From CAYJHC01 sp964369465 (GTDB taxonomy: Bacteria > Bacillota > Clostridia > Peptostreptococcales > Anaerovoracaceae), in assembly GCA_964369465.1 (NCBI GenBank), contig CAYJEX010000003.1, forward strand, positions 26,341 through 90,340: DNA of 64,000 nucleotides, given 5' to 3'. Both the position numbers and the translations under genes were made by a program. Positions within the stretch are counted from its first letter, which is position 1. Every line of letters starts with the position of its first letter. Below the pieces are notes generated by a model. It worked only from the letters and a program-made list of their open reading frames with translations. It searched no databases and was not told the origin of the DNA. Below, in pieces: positions 45,369 to 54,380 of this stretch.

Positions 45369-46587
45369 CTTTTTTCTCCAAGTTCTTCTTATGCATATAC
45401 TTTATTTGAATAATTGTGACGCCTACAACAACACATGCAATAAATATATAAAATGTCGGAATGTATGATCCCTTCATATCAAAGACTATACCTGGTAATA
45501 ATGAACCAATCGCAGCTCCGAAGGAAAAAAATGCTTGAATTGTAGTTAAAGATCTTGTATAGTGTTTTGCTTTTACTAAGTCACCTGTCCAAATAGGAAC
45601 AAAAACTGTCCCAATCGGACCTCCAAGGCCTACAAATATCGCAAAAATTATTGCGATTAAATGACCACCATCTATTAAAAACGGAACAATCATTGCAGCC
45701 AACCAATATCCAACTACAATAAAATTCGATTTGAATATTCCAACTTTGTCAATCATTACCCCTGATGCAATTTTACTCAACATAATTGTTATGCCATATA
45801 CAGATATCATCAAAGAAGAAAACATAGGTGAATATCCGATTGAAATCAGTATTGGTGCTACATGGCCATATATAGCTGCTAACGTAGAACCAAAAAGAAA
45901 AGCGGCAATAGCAAGTGTAATAAAATTCAACGTAAGATAATTAGGTTTTTCCTGAGGAATTTCTTTGATTTTTTCCTCTTCTTCATATCCATACGGTTTT
46001 ATATTTTTTTCATCAGGGTAGTTTCTAATTAAAATATAGGATATCGTTGCAATGAGCATAGCCACAACTGCTTGTGTAATCAATGCAGCCTCCAGAGACA
46101 CTGTTTCAATTATCCCAGTAAGTAAAGGGGGCAATATAAATGTCGAGATCCCCGTTGCTGATGTAGCCAAACCAATTGCTGTTCCTCTTTTTTTGAAAAA
46201 CCATCTCTTCATTAAAATTGAAACAGGTACCATTGTATACGTCCCATATCCCACCCCTAAAAGAGATGCCCCCACTAAGACTACTATGTAATTATTTGCA
46301 AATGCCAAAAGTGCATATCCAGCTGTTATTGATAATCCACATAAAAAAGATACGTGTCTTACACTTTTTTTCACATAGAAAGACGATGAAAATAGAATTC
46401 CTATAACTGCCATCAAGCTTAATATACTTATTAACGAGGATGTCTGTGTTCCAGTCATTCCTATTTTAGCTGCTAAAGGTTCCAAGAATACAGTAAATGT
46501 ATTAAATGCTATCCCTAGGCCCGAAAATAGGATTAGTCCACATGCAATTGTTATTATCCATCCGTAATGAATTTTATTTTGCGTCAT
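45358..46587 (-). CDS. MFS transporter, OxlT-like (organic acid), paralogue
   Basis: A 409-aa, 12-helix MFS protein beginning IHYGWIITIACGLILFSGLGIAFNTFTVFLEPLA. The central loop holds IKPYGYEEEEK. It is first in the three-gene transporter operon, with GAGGAG before the ATG. It is clearly related to the 43.3-44.5 kb gene; duplication with divergence is likely. Confidence 0.85.
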   Translation of the reverse strand: MTQNKIHYGWIITIACGLILFSGLGIAFNTFTVFLEPLAAKIGMTGTQTSSLISILSLMAVIGILFSSSFYVKKSVRHVSFLCGLSITAGYALLAFANNYIVVLVGASLLGVGYGTYTMVPVSILMKRWFFKKRGTAIGLATSATGISTFILPPLLTGIIETVSLEAALITQAVVAMLIATISYILIRNYPDEKNIKPYGYEEEEKIKEIPQEKPNYLTLNFITLAIAAFLFGSTLAAIYGHVAPILISIGYSPMFSSLMISVYGITIMLSKIASGVMIDKVGIFKSNFIVVGYWLAAMIVPFLIDGGHLIAIIFAIFVGLGGPIGTVFVPIWTGDLVKAKHYTRSLTTIQAFFSFGAAIGSLLPGIVFDMKGSYIPTFYIFIACVVVGVTIIQIKYMHKKNLEKKDEK

Positions 46588-46672
46588 TTCTTACTCCTCT
46601 TCATACATTTTGTGTATATTTTTTAATATCATAATTGTCTTTTTCAAGTTATTTATTAAATAATATTTCAAA

Positions 46673-46693
46673 GACCTCAGTTATACTGAGGTC
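46673..46693 (-). terminator. Hairpin terminator after the beta-CASP RNase gene
   Basis: A perfect 8-bp stem GACCTCAG/CTGAGGTC (46673-46680 with 46686-46693) with a 5-nt loop. On the minus strand it is followed by TTTGAAATATT. Confidence 0.7.
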
Positions 46694-46764
46694 ATATTAT
46701 TCATAATTTTACATCTTTATTTTAAATATAATATTATTTTATTCTAAGTACTTTATAGTTCTAA

Positions 46765-48561
46765 TTAAGTTTTATCTACTGAAACATGCATTTCTTCTGT
46801 AACCTTAGCACCAAGATTATATATGCTTTTTTCTAACTGTAAAATTATATTATTAATTTCAACAAAATCTTTAGCTGGAATTTCTTTTTCTAATACAGCT
46901 TTTGATTGCGCCAACACATTCTCTATGGACTCTCTTAGTACTGGAATTTTGTTTTTTGTATTTGCAATCTGCTCTTTTGTTACTATCTCTTCTTCCACTA
47001 CAGTTGAAGTAGCATATCTGGTTTTATTGTTAATATCATTAGTCTTTATCGAGTTCTTTAAAGATATAGTTTCCATTTTGCTTTCTTCAGATTTAAATGT
47101 AGAAACACTTTCTTTTGGTGTGAGTTCTGAGGAAATATCTGTTGACGTTCCTTCAACTAGATCATATTCATAATAGCCATCTATAGCTTTAGCATTATAA
47201 CCTAATTTTTCTTTGATTTTATTAGCAAGTTCTAATTTTGAATCACCTTCTCCATGAACAAGAAAAATCTCACTTGGCTCTTTTTCGAACCCTCCAAGCC
47301 ATTCGACTAATCCATTCTGATCTGCATGGCCAGAAAATCCCTCCAAATTATGAATTTGAGCATTTACAATTATTTCTTCCCCAAACAACTTTATCATATC
47401 AGCCCCTTCAACAATAAGTCTTCCTAATGTTCCTTCTGCTTGATATCCAACAAAAATTATACTATTTTTTTCATCCCATAATGTATGCTTTAGATGGTGT
47501 CTAATTCTACCTGCTTCACACATTCCACTTGCAGATATTATAACTTTCGGCTCTTTATTCATATTCAGTTGTTTCGATTCTTCCGCATCTCTCGTAAATT
47601 TAAGATTCTTAAAATCTAATGGGTTATCGCCTTGCATGATATATTCTTTAGTTTCTTCGTCAAAGACTTGAGCATTTTTTCTAAATACTTCTGTTGTATT
47701 TGTTGCCATCGGGCTATCAATATACACAAATAAATCATCAAGTTCATTTCTCAAATCATCTCTATCTTCATATAATCTATTCAATTGATAAATAAGCTCC
47801 TGCGTTCTTCCAACCGCAAATGAAGGAATTACAACTGTGCCTCCTCTTTTCTTTGTTTCTAATATAATATTAAATAGTTCATCAACACTTGCTGCTCCTT
47901 CTGGATGTAACCTGTTTCCATATGTGGATTCCATAATTACATAATCAGCTTTTTTTATTATTGTTGGGTCTCTAAGAATTGGTCTTCCTGCCACACCTAA
48001 ATCTCCAGAAAATACTGTTTTTGTAGTCTCATCGCCCTCAGTAACCCAAAGTTCAACAACGGCAGAGCCTAATATATGTCCTGCATCGTTAAATACCACT
48101 TTCATTTGATCATTTATCTCTGCAAGTTGATCATACAATATTGGAGCAAGAAATTTAAGCGCTTTTTCGGCATCTTTCGTTGTATATAAAGGCTCTACAG
48201 GTTCTTTTCCAACTCTAAGAGCTTTTTTTGTCTTCCATTCTGCTTCTTTTTCATGAATGTATGCACTATCGCGAAGCATAATATGTAGCAAATCCGCTGT
48301 AGCATCTGTACAATATATTTTTCCTTCAAATCCTCTCTTTACTAACAAAGGCAATCTACCACAATGATCTATATGCGCATGACTTAACACTACACAATCT
48401 ATTTCGGTAGGATCAAATGGAAATTCAAGGAGATTTTCCGCTTCCATTTCCTTTCCTCCTTGAAACTGTCCACAATCAAGTAACACTTTATGGTTTTCGG
48501 TAGTAATCATATGGCAAGATCCTGTCACAGATGTTGCAGCACCACAAAATTTAATTTTCAT
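46765..48561 (-). CDS. Beta-CASP metallo-beta-lactamase-fold ribonuclease with C-terminal extension
   Basis: A 598-aa protein. It has the MBL metal motif LSHAHIDHCG, the Asp of FSGDLG, the beta-CASP region (VIPSFAVGRTQELIY; ISASGMCEAGRIRHHL) and the RMMBL motifs SGHADQNGLVEWL and LVHGE, typical of CPSF/RNase J-like RNA-processing enzymes. The core ends near residue 475. The last 120 residues are low-complexity, then helical, and are not part of the usual family. AAGGAG precedes the ATG. RNA is the presumed substrate. Confidence 0.88.
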   Translation of the reverse strand: MKIKFCGAATSVTGSCHMITTENHKVLLDCGQFQGGKEMEAENLLEFPFDPTEIDCVVLSHAHIDHCGRLPLLVKRGFEGKIYCTDATADLLHIMLRDSAYIHEKEAEWKTKKALRVGKEPVEPLYTTKDAEKALKFLAPILYDQLAEINDQMKVVFNDAGHILGSAVVELWVTEGDETTKTVFSGDLGVAGRPILRDPTIIKKADYVIMESTYGNRLHPEGAASVDELFNIILETKKRGGTVVIPSFAVGRTQELIYQLNRLYEDRDDLRNELDDLFVYIDSPMATNTTEVFRKNAQVFDEETKEYIMQGDNPLDFKNLKFTRDAEESKQLNMNKEPKVIISASGMCEAGRIRHHLKHTLWDEKNSIIFVGYQAEGTLGRLIVEGADMIKLFGEEIIVNAQIHNLEGFSGHADQNGLVEWLGGFEKEPSEIFLVHGEGDSKLELANKIKEKLGYNAKAIDGYYEYDLVEGTSTDISSELTPKESVSTFKSEESKMETISLKNSIKTNDINNKTRYATSTVVEEEIVTKEQIANTKNKIPVLRESIENVLAQSKAVLEKEIPAKDFVEINNIILQLEKSIYNLGAKVTEEMHVSVDKT

Positions 48562-48895
48562 ACTTTTGCTCCTTTCATTGTTATTACATTAATATATAAA
48601 ATAAATTTCATATACAAAATTTTATTTCATTAATTGTTAGTAGTTTTAATATTACTAATATATGGAATTACAATTCAAAAGATAATTCCATATATATAAT
48701 ATCATATATACGAATGATTTAAACTGGATTATGATAAATTTCTTAAATCTATACATATAGATATCACGACATATATTTTATTTTTTCCACAATTTATTAT
48801 TGGTATATTCTATTTATATTTGCAGATAATATCAAATATGCCGCAACAAAAAATATCGATATTAAATTGAATATATATCAACTATGTTAGTTTAG
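48562..48895. other. Intergenic region with one hairpin
   Basis: No gene is seen. A perfect 11-bp inverted repeat (48660-48670 with 48683-48693, 12-nt loop) lies between the end of the ChrA operon and the beta-CASP gene. No U-tract follows, so its role as a terminator is uncertain. Confidence 0.5.
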
Positions 48896-49477
48896 TTAAA
48901 TTGAAAATTGAAAAACAATTCCAACTACTGCTGAAATAAAAATGTAAAATATAGGATGAATTTTACTTGTTTTTTTAATTAGTATTGCAAAAATAAACAC
49001 AATTGCAAACAAGATAACTGCCTTATAATTTATTGAGATATTTAACAAGTCATAAATATCAGGAGCTTTGTAAAAGAATGTTGAACCTATTACATAAATA
49101 AGTGCTACTGCAACAAGAGCAATCGATGCAGGTCTAAGCCCATACATTGCCCCTTCAACAAATCTGTTTTCTTCAAACTTCGTAAAAACCTTATAGATAA
49201 CCAGTGCAATAATTAAGGATGGTAATATTAATCCAATTGTAGCTAATGCTCCACCTAAAATCCCTCCAACTTCATATCCTACATAAGTAGCCATATTTAT
49301 ACCAATAGGACCAGGGGTTGCTTCTGAAACAGCCAACATATTGGCCAATTCCATAGAAGTAAACCAACCAGTTCTTTCTCCTAATTCATTTAAAAATGGA
49401 AGTGTAGCAAGTCCTCCGCCAATTGCAAAAAGACCAATAAGTAAAAATTCAAAGAATAGATTGAGAAGAGTTGTCAT
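48896..49477 (-). CDS. chrA: ChrA-type chromate transporter, second half
   Basis: A 193-aa membrane protein with the ChrA domain start FLLIGLFAIGGGLATLPFLNEL and the signature ATPGPIGINMATYVGYEVGG. It is a half-size CHR protein working with the partner half encoded just upstream (4-bp ATGA overlap). The ATG at 49477 has AGGAGG; a longer reading to 49576 lies inside the partner gene. CHR proteins export chromate; in anaerobes the natural anion is often unclear. Confidence 0.87.
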   Translation of the reverse strand: MTTLLNLFFEFLLIGLFAIGGGLATLPFLNELGERTGWFTSMELANMLAVSEATPGPIGINMATYVGYEVGGILGGALATIGLILPSLIIALVIYKVFTKFEENRFVEGAMYGLRPASIALVAVALIYVIGSTFFYKAPDIYDLLNISINYKAVILFAIVFIFAILIKKTSKIHPIFYIFISAVVGIVFQFSI

Positions 49478-50028
49478 GATTTCTTCCTCCTTTTTGTAAA
49501 AGTAATCAAGACACCTATCGCCCCTGCAATTATTACAAAAATTATTGGAGTAACATTGAGCATTATTGAACAACACATAACAGCAACTGAAATAAAGAAT
49601 GTATATATATCAACTATAGATGTTTTCCACAGACTTAATATTGCTTTAATTATCAAAACTGTAACACATGCTCTAATTGCTACGAAAGCATCTTGCACAG
49701 CTTGAATATGATCAAAGTTTGATAATACACTGGCAACTATCGAAATTATAACAAAAGAAGGAAAAACCACTCCAAGCGAAGCAGCTATTCCTCCAAGTTT
49801 TTTTCCTCTTTTCGTCCCAATAAATACCGCAACATTAGATGCTATAATTCCTGGCATACATTGTGACAATGCGAAATAATCTCCAAGTTTTTTCTTAGAT
49901 ACCCACTCTCTCTTTTCAACAAGTTCCTTTTGCAAAATAGGTAATATTGCATATCCACCACCAAATGCCATAACACCAATTTTAGCAAATACCAGAAATA
50001 AAGTTAGGTATAGTTTAATTTTTTTCAT
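49474..50028 (-). CDS. ChrA-type chromate transporter, first half
   Basis: A 184-aa membrane protein, KIGVMAFGGGYAILPILQKEL at the start and LSQCMPGIIASNVAVFIG as the second signature. With the downstream half it makes a two-subunit CHR transporter, in which the halves insert in opposite topologies. Split CHR pairs are common in Firmicutes. It follows a small lipoprotein gene by one base. Confidence 0.87.
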   Translation of the reverse strand: MKKIKLYLTLFLVFAKIGVMAFGGGYAILPILQKELVEKREWVSKKKLGDYFALSQCMPGIIASNVAVFIGTKRGKKLGGIAASLGVVFPSFVIISIVASVLSNFDHIQAVQDAFVAIRACVTVLIIKAILSLWKTSIVDIYTFFISVAVMCCSIMLNVTPIIFVIIAGAIGVLITFTKRRKKS

Positions 50029-50388
50029 TTATTCTTCTTCTACAAGTTTTGTCAATGTATATTCAATTTCATCAAGATTGAAAGAATAAATATCTCCTTC
50101 AGAATATAAAAATGAAACTGTTGTGCCCATACCATCTGTAATATTGATACCTTCTTCAGTTTCTGCCCATGTTACAGGGCTATTCATTCCATCAATTGAC
50201 ATTATTCCATTCCCATCTTGTTCAATCACAAGAGTAATTAATGCTTCTTCTCCCAATTCCTTCATCATTTCTTTGCCATCAATGAGTATACTTGTCGTCT
50301 CCCATGTTCCTATATTTTTGTCCGGCGTACAAGCAACAACTGTACTTAAAATCATTATTAACACTACTATAATTGCTATTTTTTTCAT
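50029..50388 (-). CDS. Small secreted lipoprotein, uncharacterised
   Basis: A 119-aa protein with a lipoprotein signal (hydrophobic core, then TVVAC, Cys at 20). The mature part, NIGTWETTSILIDGKEM onward, looks like a lipocalin/DUF5640-type beta fold that begins with a GTW motif. It is related in design to the lipoprotein at 63.4-63.8 kb. It sits directly upstream of the chrA pair with no gap, so co-expression is likely. Function unknown. GGAGA precedes the ATG. Confidence 0.75.
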   Translation of the reverse strand: MKKIAIIVVLIMILSTVVACTPDKNIGTWETTSILIDGKEMMKELGEEALITLVIEQDGNGIMSIDGMNSPVTWAETEEGINITDGMGTTVSFLYSEGDIYSFNLDEIEYTLTKLVEEE

Positions 50389-50424
50389 AATCTTCTCCTA
50401 TAATATTAAAAACTACTTAATTTA

Positions 50425-51615
50425 TTATAAGCTAAATTTTTTAATCAATTTATCCATTTCTTTTTCATTTTTTTTGCCACCTTCAATTTCAAATAATGTT
50501 TCAAATGATGATTTAACAAATATTTTCAAAATATCCTTCAAACACTTAGTTGTAACTTCATCAAAATTTTTCATTGCGTTTGAGAATAATTCTATTGTCT
50601 TTTTGGGCCCTAGTTCTGCAAAATCCGTTATTTTTTCAGTTTTTGCTTCATCAATTACGGAAAAAAGAGCGTTAACTATTGTTTTACGTTGATTAATATC
50701 TACTTGTGCTACAACATTATCCAATGTTTTGTTTAGATGTGAGGACGTCGATGATAAAGAGTTACATAATTTGAAATGATCTTTCTCAATTTGCCATGTA
50801 AATAAGTCATGTTGCAAAATTGTATAAGTTGAGCTTTTAACAATTTGAGGGTCTACACGACTTTCTAACAACATACCTACAATAGATGATTCTGGAACAA
50901 GTTTGAATATTTTATCGTTAATATTTCTATATCCTTCAGTATCAAGTATCTCAGGAAGAAATCCTGGGCCATCGTAATTGAAAATCTTCACAATGTTTTT
51001 TTGAGTTTTCCGCTTTGCAAATGCACTCCCATATATTGCGAGATTGCCTCCCTTTGAATGTCCTGCTAGGTATATATTTTTGTTTAGTTTAAATTTTATT
51101 TTTTTCGCTACACTATCAATATATTCTACGGCAGACAGTTGGCTTGGAACTGGAGAAAGAAATGCCATATTAAAATCTTCTTTCCATCCAATAATCGTTG
51201 CATCTGTTCCTCTAATAGCAATGACATATTCTCCTGTTGGAATTTTTAATGTAATAGCATGAAACTGTTCTTCCGTTTTTTTGTCATACTTGTCAAGCCT
51301 ATAATTAAGAGCAATATCTCTATATCTTGGGCTAGCACATAACAAAGTGATAAATTCTTGGTTTTCTTTAGGCGCAAACGTTTCTGATACATAATTTCTG
51401 AAATTTTCTGATTTGTAAAGCGATGCTATTGAGACCCATCGCTTCCTTTCCTTTATATCTGGAACTACAGAATAGAACTCCAAATAGCTCAATTGTGAAA
51501 ATACAAGTCCATCAAGTTCATTAATCGAATGTTCTTCAAACGTTCTCATTTCATTTTTTATATATTCAATTATATTCATTGATTTATGCTTATTAACGTC
51601 TTTTTTATTTTCCAT
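50425..51615 (-). CDS. DUF2974 (Mbeg1-like) alpha/beta-hydrolase
   Basis: A 396-aa cytoplasmic protein. The N-terminus has ELDGLVFSQLSYLEF; the lipase-like nucleophile elbow is IYLAGHSKGGNLAIYG (GxSxG), preceded by VIAIRGTDATIIGWKEDFNM and followed by FNYDGPGF. These are hallmarks of the Mbeg1-like/DUF2974 family in Firmicutes. The substrate is unknown. I took the ATG at 51615 after GGAGGGACAAGG; the first ATG of the open frame is at 51672, and a second in-frame candidate (51648) also lacks a ribosome site. Confidence 0.8.
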   Translation of the reverse strand: MENKKDVNKHKSMNIIEYIKNEMRTFEEHSINELDGLVFSQLSYLEFYSVVPDIKERKRWVSIASLYKSENFRNYVSETFAPKENQEFITLLCASPRYRDIALNYRLDKYDKKTEEQFHAITLKIPTGEYVIAIRGTDATIIGWKEDFNMAFLSPVPSQLSAVEYIDSVAKKIKFKLNKNIYLAGHSKGGNLAIYGSAFAKRKTQKNIVKIFNYDGPGFLPEILDTEGYRNINDKIFKLVPESSIVGMLLESRVDPQIVKSSTYTILQHDLFTWQIEKDHFKLCNSLSSTSSHLNKTLDNVVAQVDINQRKTIVNALFSVIDEAKTEKITDFAELGPKKTIELFSNAMKNFDEVTTKCLKDILKIFVKSSFETLFEIEGGKKNEKEMDKLIKKFSL

Positions 51616-51690
51616 TACTGCCTTGTCCCTCCGACCATTAGATTTCATCATATAAATATTATAAAGTCGCATTCGTTCATTGTCAATGTT

Positions 51691-51742
51691 GCATATTGGG
51701 GATCATTGTTTTTACAGCGTATTGGAGATCATTGCTTTTACA
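51691..51742. repeat. Two-unit 26-bp tandem repeat
   Basis: Units 51691-51716 and 51717-51742 differ at three of 26 positions. They lie between the convergent-free ends of the DUF2974 start region and the arsR gene. No transposase remnant is visible. The repeat could be a relic of an insertion-sequence end or a regulator site. Confidence 0.7.
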
Positions 51743-51802
51743 TTAGTAAAAATCTACCATGAAGATATACCTTATATTATCATCATCATTTTATATCAAA
51801 AA

Positions 51803-52156
51803 TTAGCTATGTTTAGTATGAATAATTGCCTGTTTAAGTATTTCTATTACATGATCATCATTAATAGAGTAGTACACATTTTTTCCAAATTTTTCACTCT
51901 TTACATGTCTTGAATTTTTCAAAACTTTCAGTTGATGCGAAACAGCAGATTTTGTCATATCAAGAATAACTGCAATATCATTAACACATATTGTGTTTTC
52001 CGAAAGCACAAGGAGAATTTTCAGTCTAGTTTCATCTCCTATTACTCTAAAAAAATTAGAAACTGTATCAGTATCAACTTCACTTTCAAGTTTTTTCTTT
52101 ATGTTTTCTACAATTTTTATATCATTAGCATCGCAATCACAAGTTTTTTTTGACAT
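51803..52156 (-). CDS. ArsR/SmtB-family metal-responsive repressor (CadC-like)
   Basis: A 117-aa winged-helix repressor. The N-terminus has CDCDAND, the alpha-3 metal site reads NTICVNDIAVIL (one Cys, unlike the CxC of CadC), the DNA-reading helix is MTKSAVSHQLKVLKNS, and the C-terminus ends HTKHS, a possible second metal site. It is the last gene of hma-ATPase-arsR and should bind the palindrome in that operon's promoter. The sensed metal is probably Zn or Cd. ATG chosen at 52156 after AAAGGAAG. Confidence 0.88.
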   Translation of the reverse strand: MSKKTCDCDANDIKIVENIKKKLESEVDTDTVSNFFRVIGDETRLKILLVLSENTICVNDIAVILDMTKSAVSHQLKVLKNSRHVKSEKFGKNVYYSINDDHVIEILKQAIIHTKHS

Positions 52157-52158
52157 TA

Positions 52159-54009
52159 TCACAGCTTCCTTTCCTTGAAATTCATTGCTCTCATTGCATT
52201 TAAAATTGCAAGACACGCTACTCCTACATCCGCAAATATCGCCTGCATAAGTGTAGAAAGTCCCAATGTGGCAAGAATTAGAACTCCTCCTTTTATTATA
52301 AATGATAGTGCTATATTTTGTTTAACAATAGTAAGTGTTTTTTTAGAAATTTCAATTGCTGTTACAATTTTAGATGGTTCATCAGTCATTACTACTACAT
52401 CTGCTGCTTCAATTGCAGCTTGTGATCCAACGCCTCCCATTGCAATTCCAATATCTGCACGAGCTAATACAGGCGCATCATTTATTCCATCTCCTACGTA
52501 TGCCAATGTTCTCTTATCTCTTACTTTATTTATTTCCTCTTCCGCAATTGTCACTTTATCACCAGGGAGGAGTTCACTATATACAAAATCAATTCCGACT
52601 TCTTTCCCAATAGCTTGAGCTGAAACTTCTTTATCTCCTGTGAGCATTACAATTTTTTCAATCCCAATTTTCTTCAATTCTTTAATAGCTACAGTACTAT
52701 CTTTTTTCACTTGATCAGCAACTAAAATATATCCAATGTATACATTATCTTTTACTACATGCGCAACACTTCCTGATGCAGATGTTTCTTGATATTTGAT
52801 GTTTATTTTTTTCATTAATTTATCATTACCAACATAAATTTCAGTTCCATTATATGAAACTTTTACACCATATCCTGCAATTTCTTCTACATTCTTTAAT
52901 TCATGTGAAAAATTATTACCATATGCTTTTACAATTGAAACAGCAATTGGATGATTAGATGCGCTTTCTGCGATTGCAGCTATTCTAAGCAACTCATCTT
53001 TTAAAGTATTCGAAAAGGGCACAATTTCTTTTATAATAAATTCCCCTTTTGTAAGTGTTCCTGTTTTATCAAATATAACTACATCCGCTTTTGAGAGTGC
53101 TTCAATATAACTTGAACCTTTCATAAGGATACCTTTTTTCGCGGCGCCACCTATACCACCAAAGAATCCAAGAGGTATAGAAATAACCAAAGCACAAGGA
53201 CAAGAAATTACTAGAAAAGACAAACCCCTATATATCCAGTCACTAAATTCTCCAATACCCAAAAGTGGTGGGATAACGGACAATAGTAGTGCTGCTATTA
53301 CAACGACAGGGGTATAATATCTTGCAAATTTTGTAATAAATTTTTCCGACTTTGATTTTCTAGCACTTGCATTTTCTACAAGTTCTAAAATTTTTGCAAC
53401 AGTACTATCTGTGTACTTTCTTGTAACTTTTGCAGTTAATAATCCATTAATATTAATACATCCTGATAGAATATTATTACCTACTTCAACATCTGTTGGC
53501 ATACTTTCTCCAGTAAGAGCTCTTGTATCAATAGAACTTGCCCCTTCTAATACTACACCATCAAGCGGAATTTTTTCACCAGGTTTGATTACAATGATAT
53601 CATCTACCAAAACCTCCGTAGGTTCTAATGTTATTATTTCACCATTTCGTTTAACATTTGCATATTCTGGTCTAATGTCCATAAGCTCTGAAATTGAGTT
53701 TCTTGATTTACCTACAGCATACCTTTGAAAAGCTTCTCCTACTTGATAAAATACCATTACAGCTACTGCTTCAAATCTTTCATTAATAAAAAAAGCACCT
53801 ATTGTAGCAATACTCATAAGAAAGTTTTCATCAAGAGCATTCCCACGCAAGATATTTTTAACTGCACTCAAAAGAACATCCCCTCCAATGATTAAGTAAC
53901 CTAATATTGTCAAAGTAAGTGAGATCATATCATTAAAATTTCCAAAAATACCAAACGAAGCAATTAAACCTCCTATAGAAAGTTTTACGAGTATTAATTT
54001 AATTCCCAT
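52159..54009 (-). CDS. cadA: P1B-type Zn/Cd/Pb-exporting ATPase
   Basis: A 616-aa heavy-metal ATPase. It has TGES, the transmembrane CPC motif in VISCPCALV, the phosphorylation site FDKTGTLTKG, SNHPIA (the HP motif), MLTGD and GDGINDAPVL. The lysine in IIKGG of the seventh helix and ADVG in the eighth are typical of the Zn/Cd/Pb subgroup. The N-terminal metal-binding domain is missing from this protein and is encoded separately by the preceding small gene. It ends 3 bp before the arsR start. Confidence 0.93.
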   Translation of the reverse strand: MGIKLILVKLSIGGLIASFGIFGNFNDMISLTLTILGYLIIGGDVLLSAVKNILRGNALDENFLMSIATIGAFFINERFEAVAVMVFYQVGEAFQRYAVGKSRNSISELMDIRPEYANVKRNGEIITLEPTEVLVDDIIVIKPGEKIPLDGVVLEGASSIDTRALTGESMPTDVEVGNNILSGCININGLLTAKVTRKYTDSTVAKILELVENASARKSKSEKFITKFARYYTPVVVIAALLLSVIPPLLGIGEFSDWIYRGLSFLVISCPCALVISIPLGFFGGIGGAAKKGILMKGSSYIEALSKADVVIFDKTGTLTKGEFIIKEIVPFSNTLKDELLRIAAIAESASNHPIAVSIVKAYGNNFSHELKNVEEIAGYGVKVSYNGTEIYVGNDKLMKKINIKYQETSASGSVAHVVKDNVYIGYILVADQVKKDSTVAIKELKKIGIEKIVMLTGDKEVSAQAIGKEVGIDFVYSELLPGDKVTIAEEEINKVRDKRTLAYVGDGINDAPVLARADIGIAMGGVGSQAAIEAADVVVMTDEPSKIVTAIEISKKTLTIVKQNIALSFIIKGGVLILATLGLSTLMQAIFADVGVACLAILNAMRAMNFKERKL

Positions 54010-54014
54010 AATAA

Positions 54015-54233
54015 TTATGCTCCTTTCACAATGATATTCCCATCAACCTTATGAATAGCCTTTATCATTTCCTCAAAAAGTTCATCATTTATATCACGTG
54101 ATTCTATAAATAATTTTGTTGTCATAAAGTCAACACTTGCTTCATCAATTCCTTTAATTTTTGAAATTGCTCTTTCAATTTTTGCTGCACAATTAGCACA
54201 ATCTAATCCTTCTAGTTTGAAAAATTTTGTCAT
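54015..54233 (-). CDS. HMA-domain heavy-metal chaperone
   Basis: A 72-aa ferredoxin-like HMA domain with the metal motif LEGLDCANCAAKIERAISK. It is first in the operon and acts either as a soluble metal donor or as the detached N-terminal domain of the ATPase encoded 6 bp downstream. The ATG at 54233 lies 8 nt after AGAGGTG; another ATG at 54242 is too close to that site. Confidence 0.9.
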   Translation of the reverse strand: MTKFFKLEGLDCANCAAKIERAISKIKGIDEASVDFMTTKLFIESRDINDELFEEMIKAIHKVDGNIIVKGA

Positions 54234-54246
54234 ATCATTCACCTCT

Positions 54247-54310
54247 CAATTATAATATAGTTGAATTACTCTTCAACTATATTATAATTGAATGAACATT
54301 CAACTGTCAA
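54247..54310 (-). promoter_or_regulatory. Promoter with ArsR-type operators for hma-ATPase-arsR
   Basis: On the minus strand TTGACA (54305-54310), an 18-bp spacer and TATAAT (54281-54286). The spacer holds the palindrome TTGAATGTTCATTCAA (54288-54303), matching the TTGAA-TTCAA pattern of ArsR/SmtB operators. A second, perfect palindrome with 19-bp arms (54247-54265 with 54272-54290) also centres on TTGAA-N6-TTCAA and overlaps the -10 and transcript start. Confidence 0.85.
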
Positions 54311-54327
54311 GTAATTTTTTTGCAAAA

Positions 54328-54352
54328 ACAGCTCTCTTGAAAAGAGAGCTGT
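54328..54352 (-). terminator. Terminator of the pst-pho operon
   Basis: A perfect 11-bp stem (54328-54338 with 54342-54352) with a 3-nt loop, followed on the minus strand by TTTTTGC. It lies between phoR and the metal operon promoter. Confidence 0.9.
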
Positions 54353-54380
54353 AATATATTCCATTAATAGATTATATTAT

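Noticed and set aside
51680..51913. Plus-strand 77-aa reading frame
   Set aside because: It begins in the tandem repeat, has no ribosome site and runs antisense into arsR.
52175..52618. Plus-strand 147-aa frame opposite the metal ATPase
   Set aside because: It is antisense to clear ATPase motifs (GDGINDAP), with no family features of its own; similar long shadows lie opposite many genes here.
54247..54290. Terminator hairpin upstream of hma
   Set aside because: The palindrome overlaps the -10 region and carries the ArsR core, so an operator reading is better.
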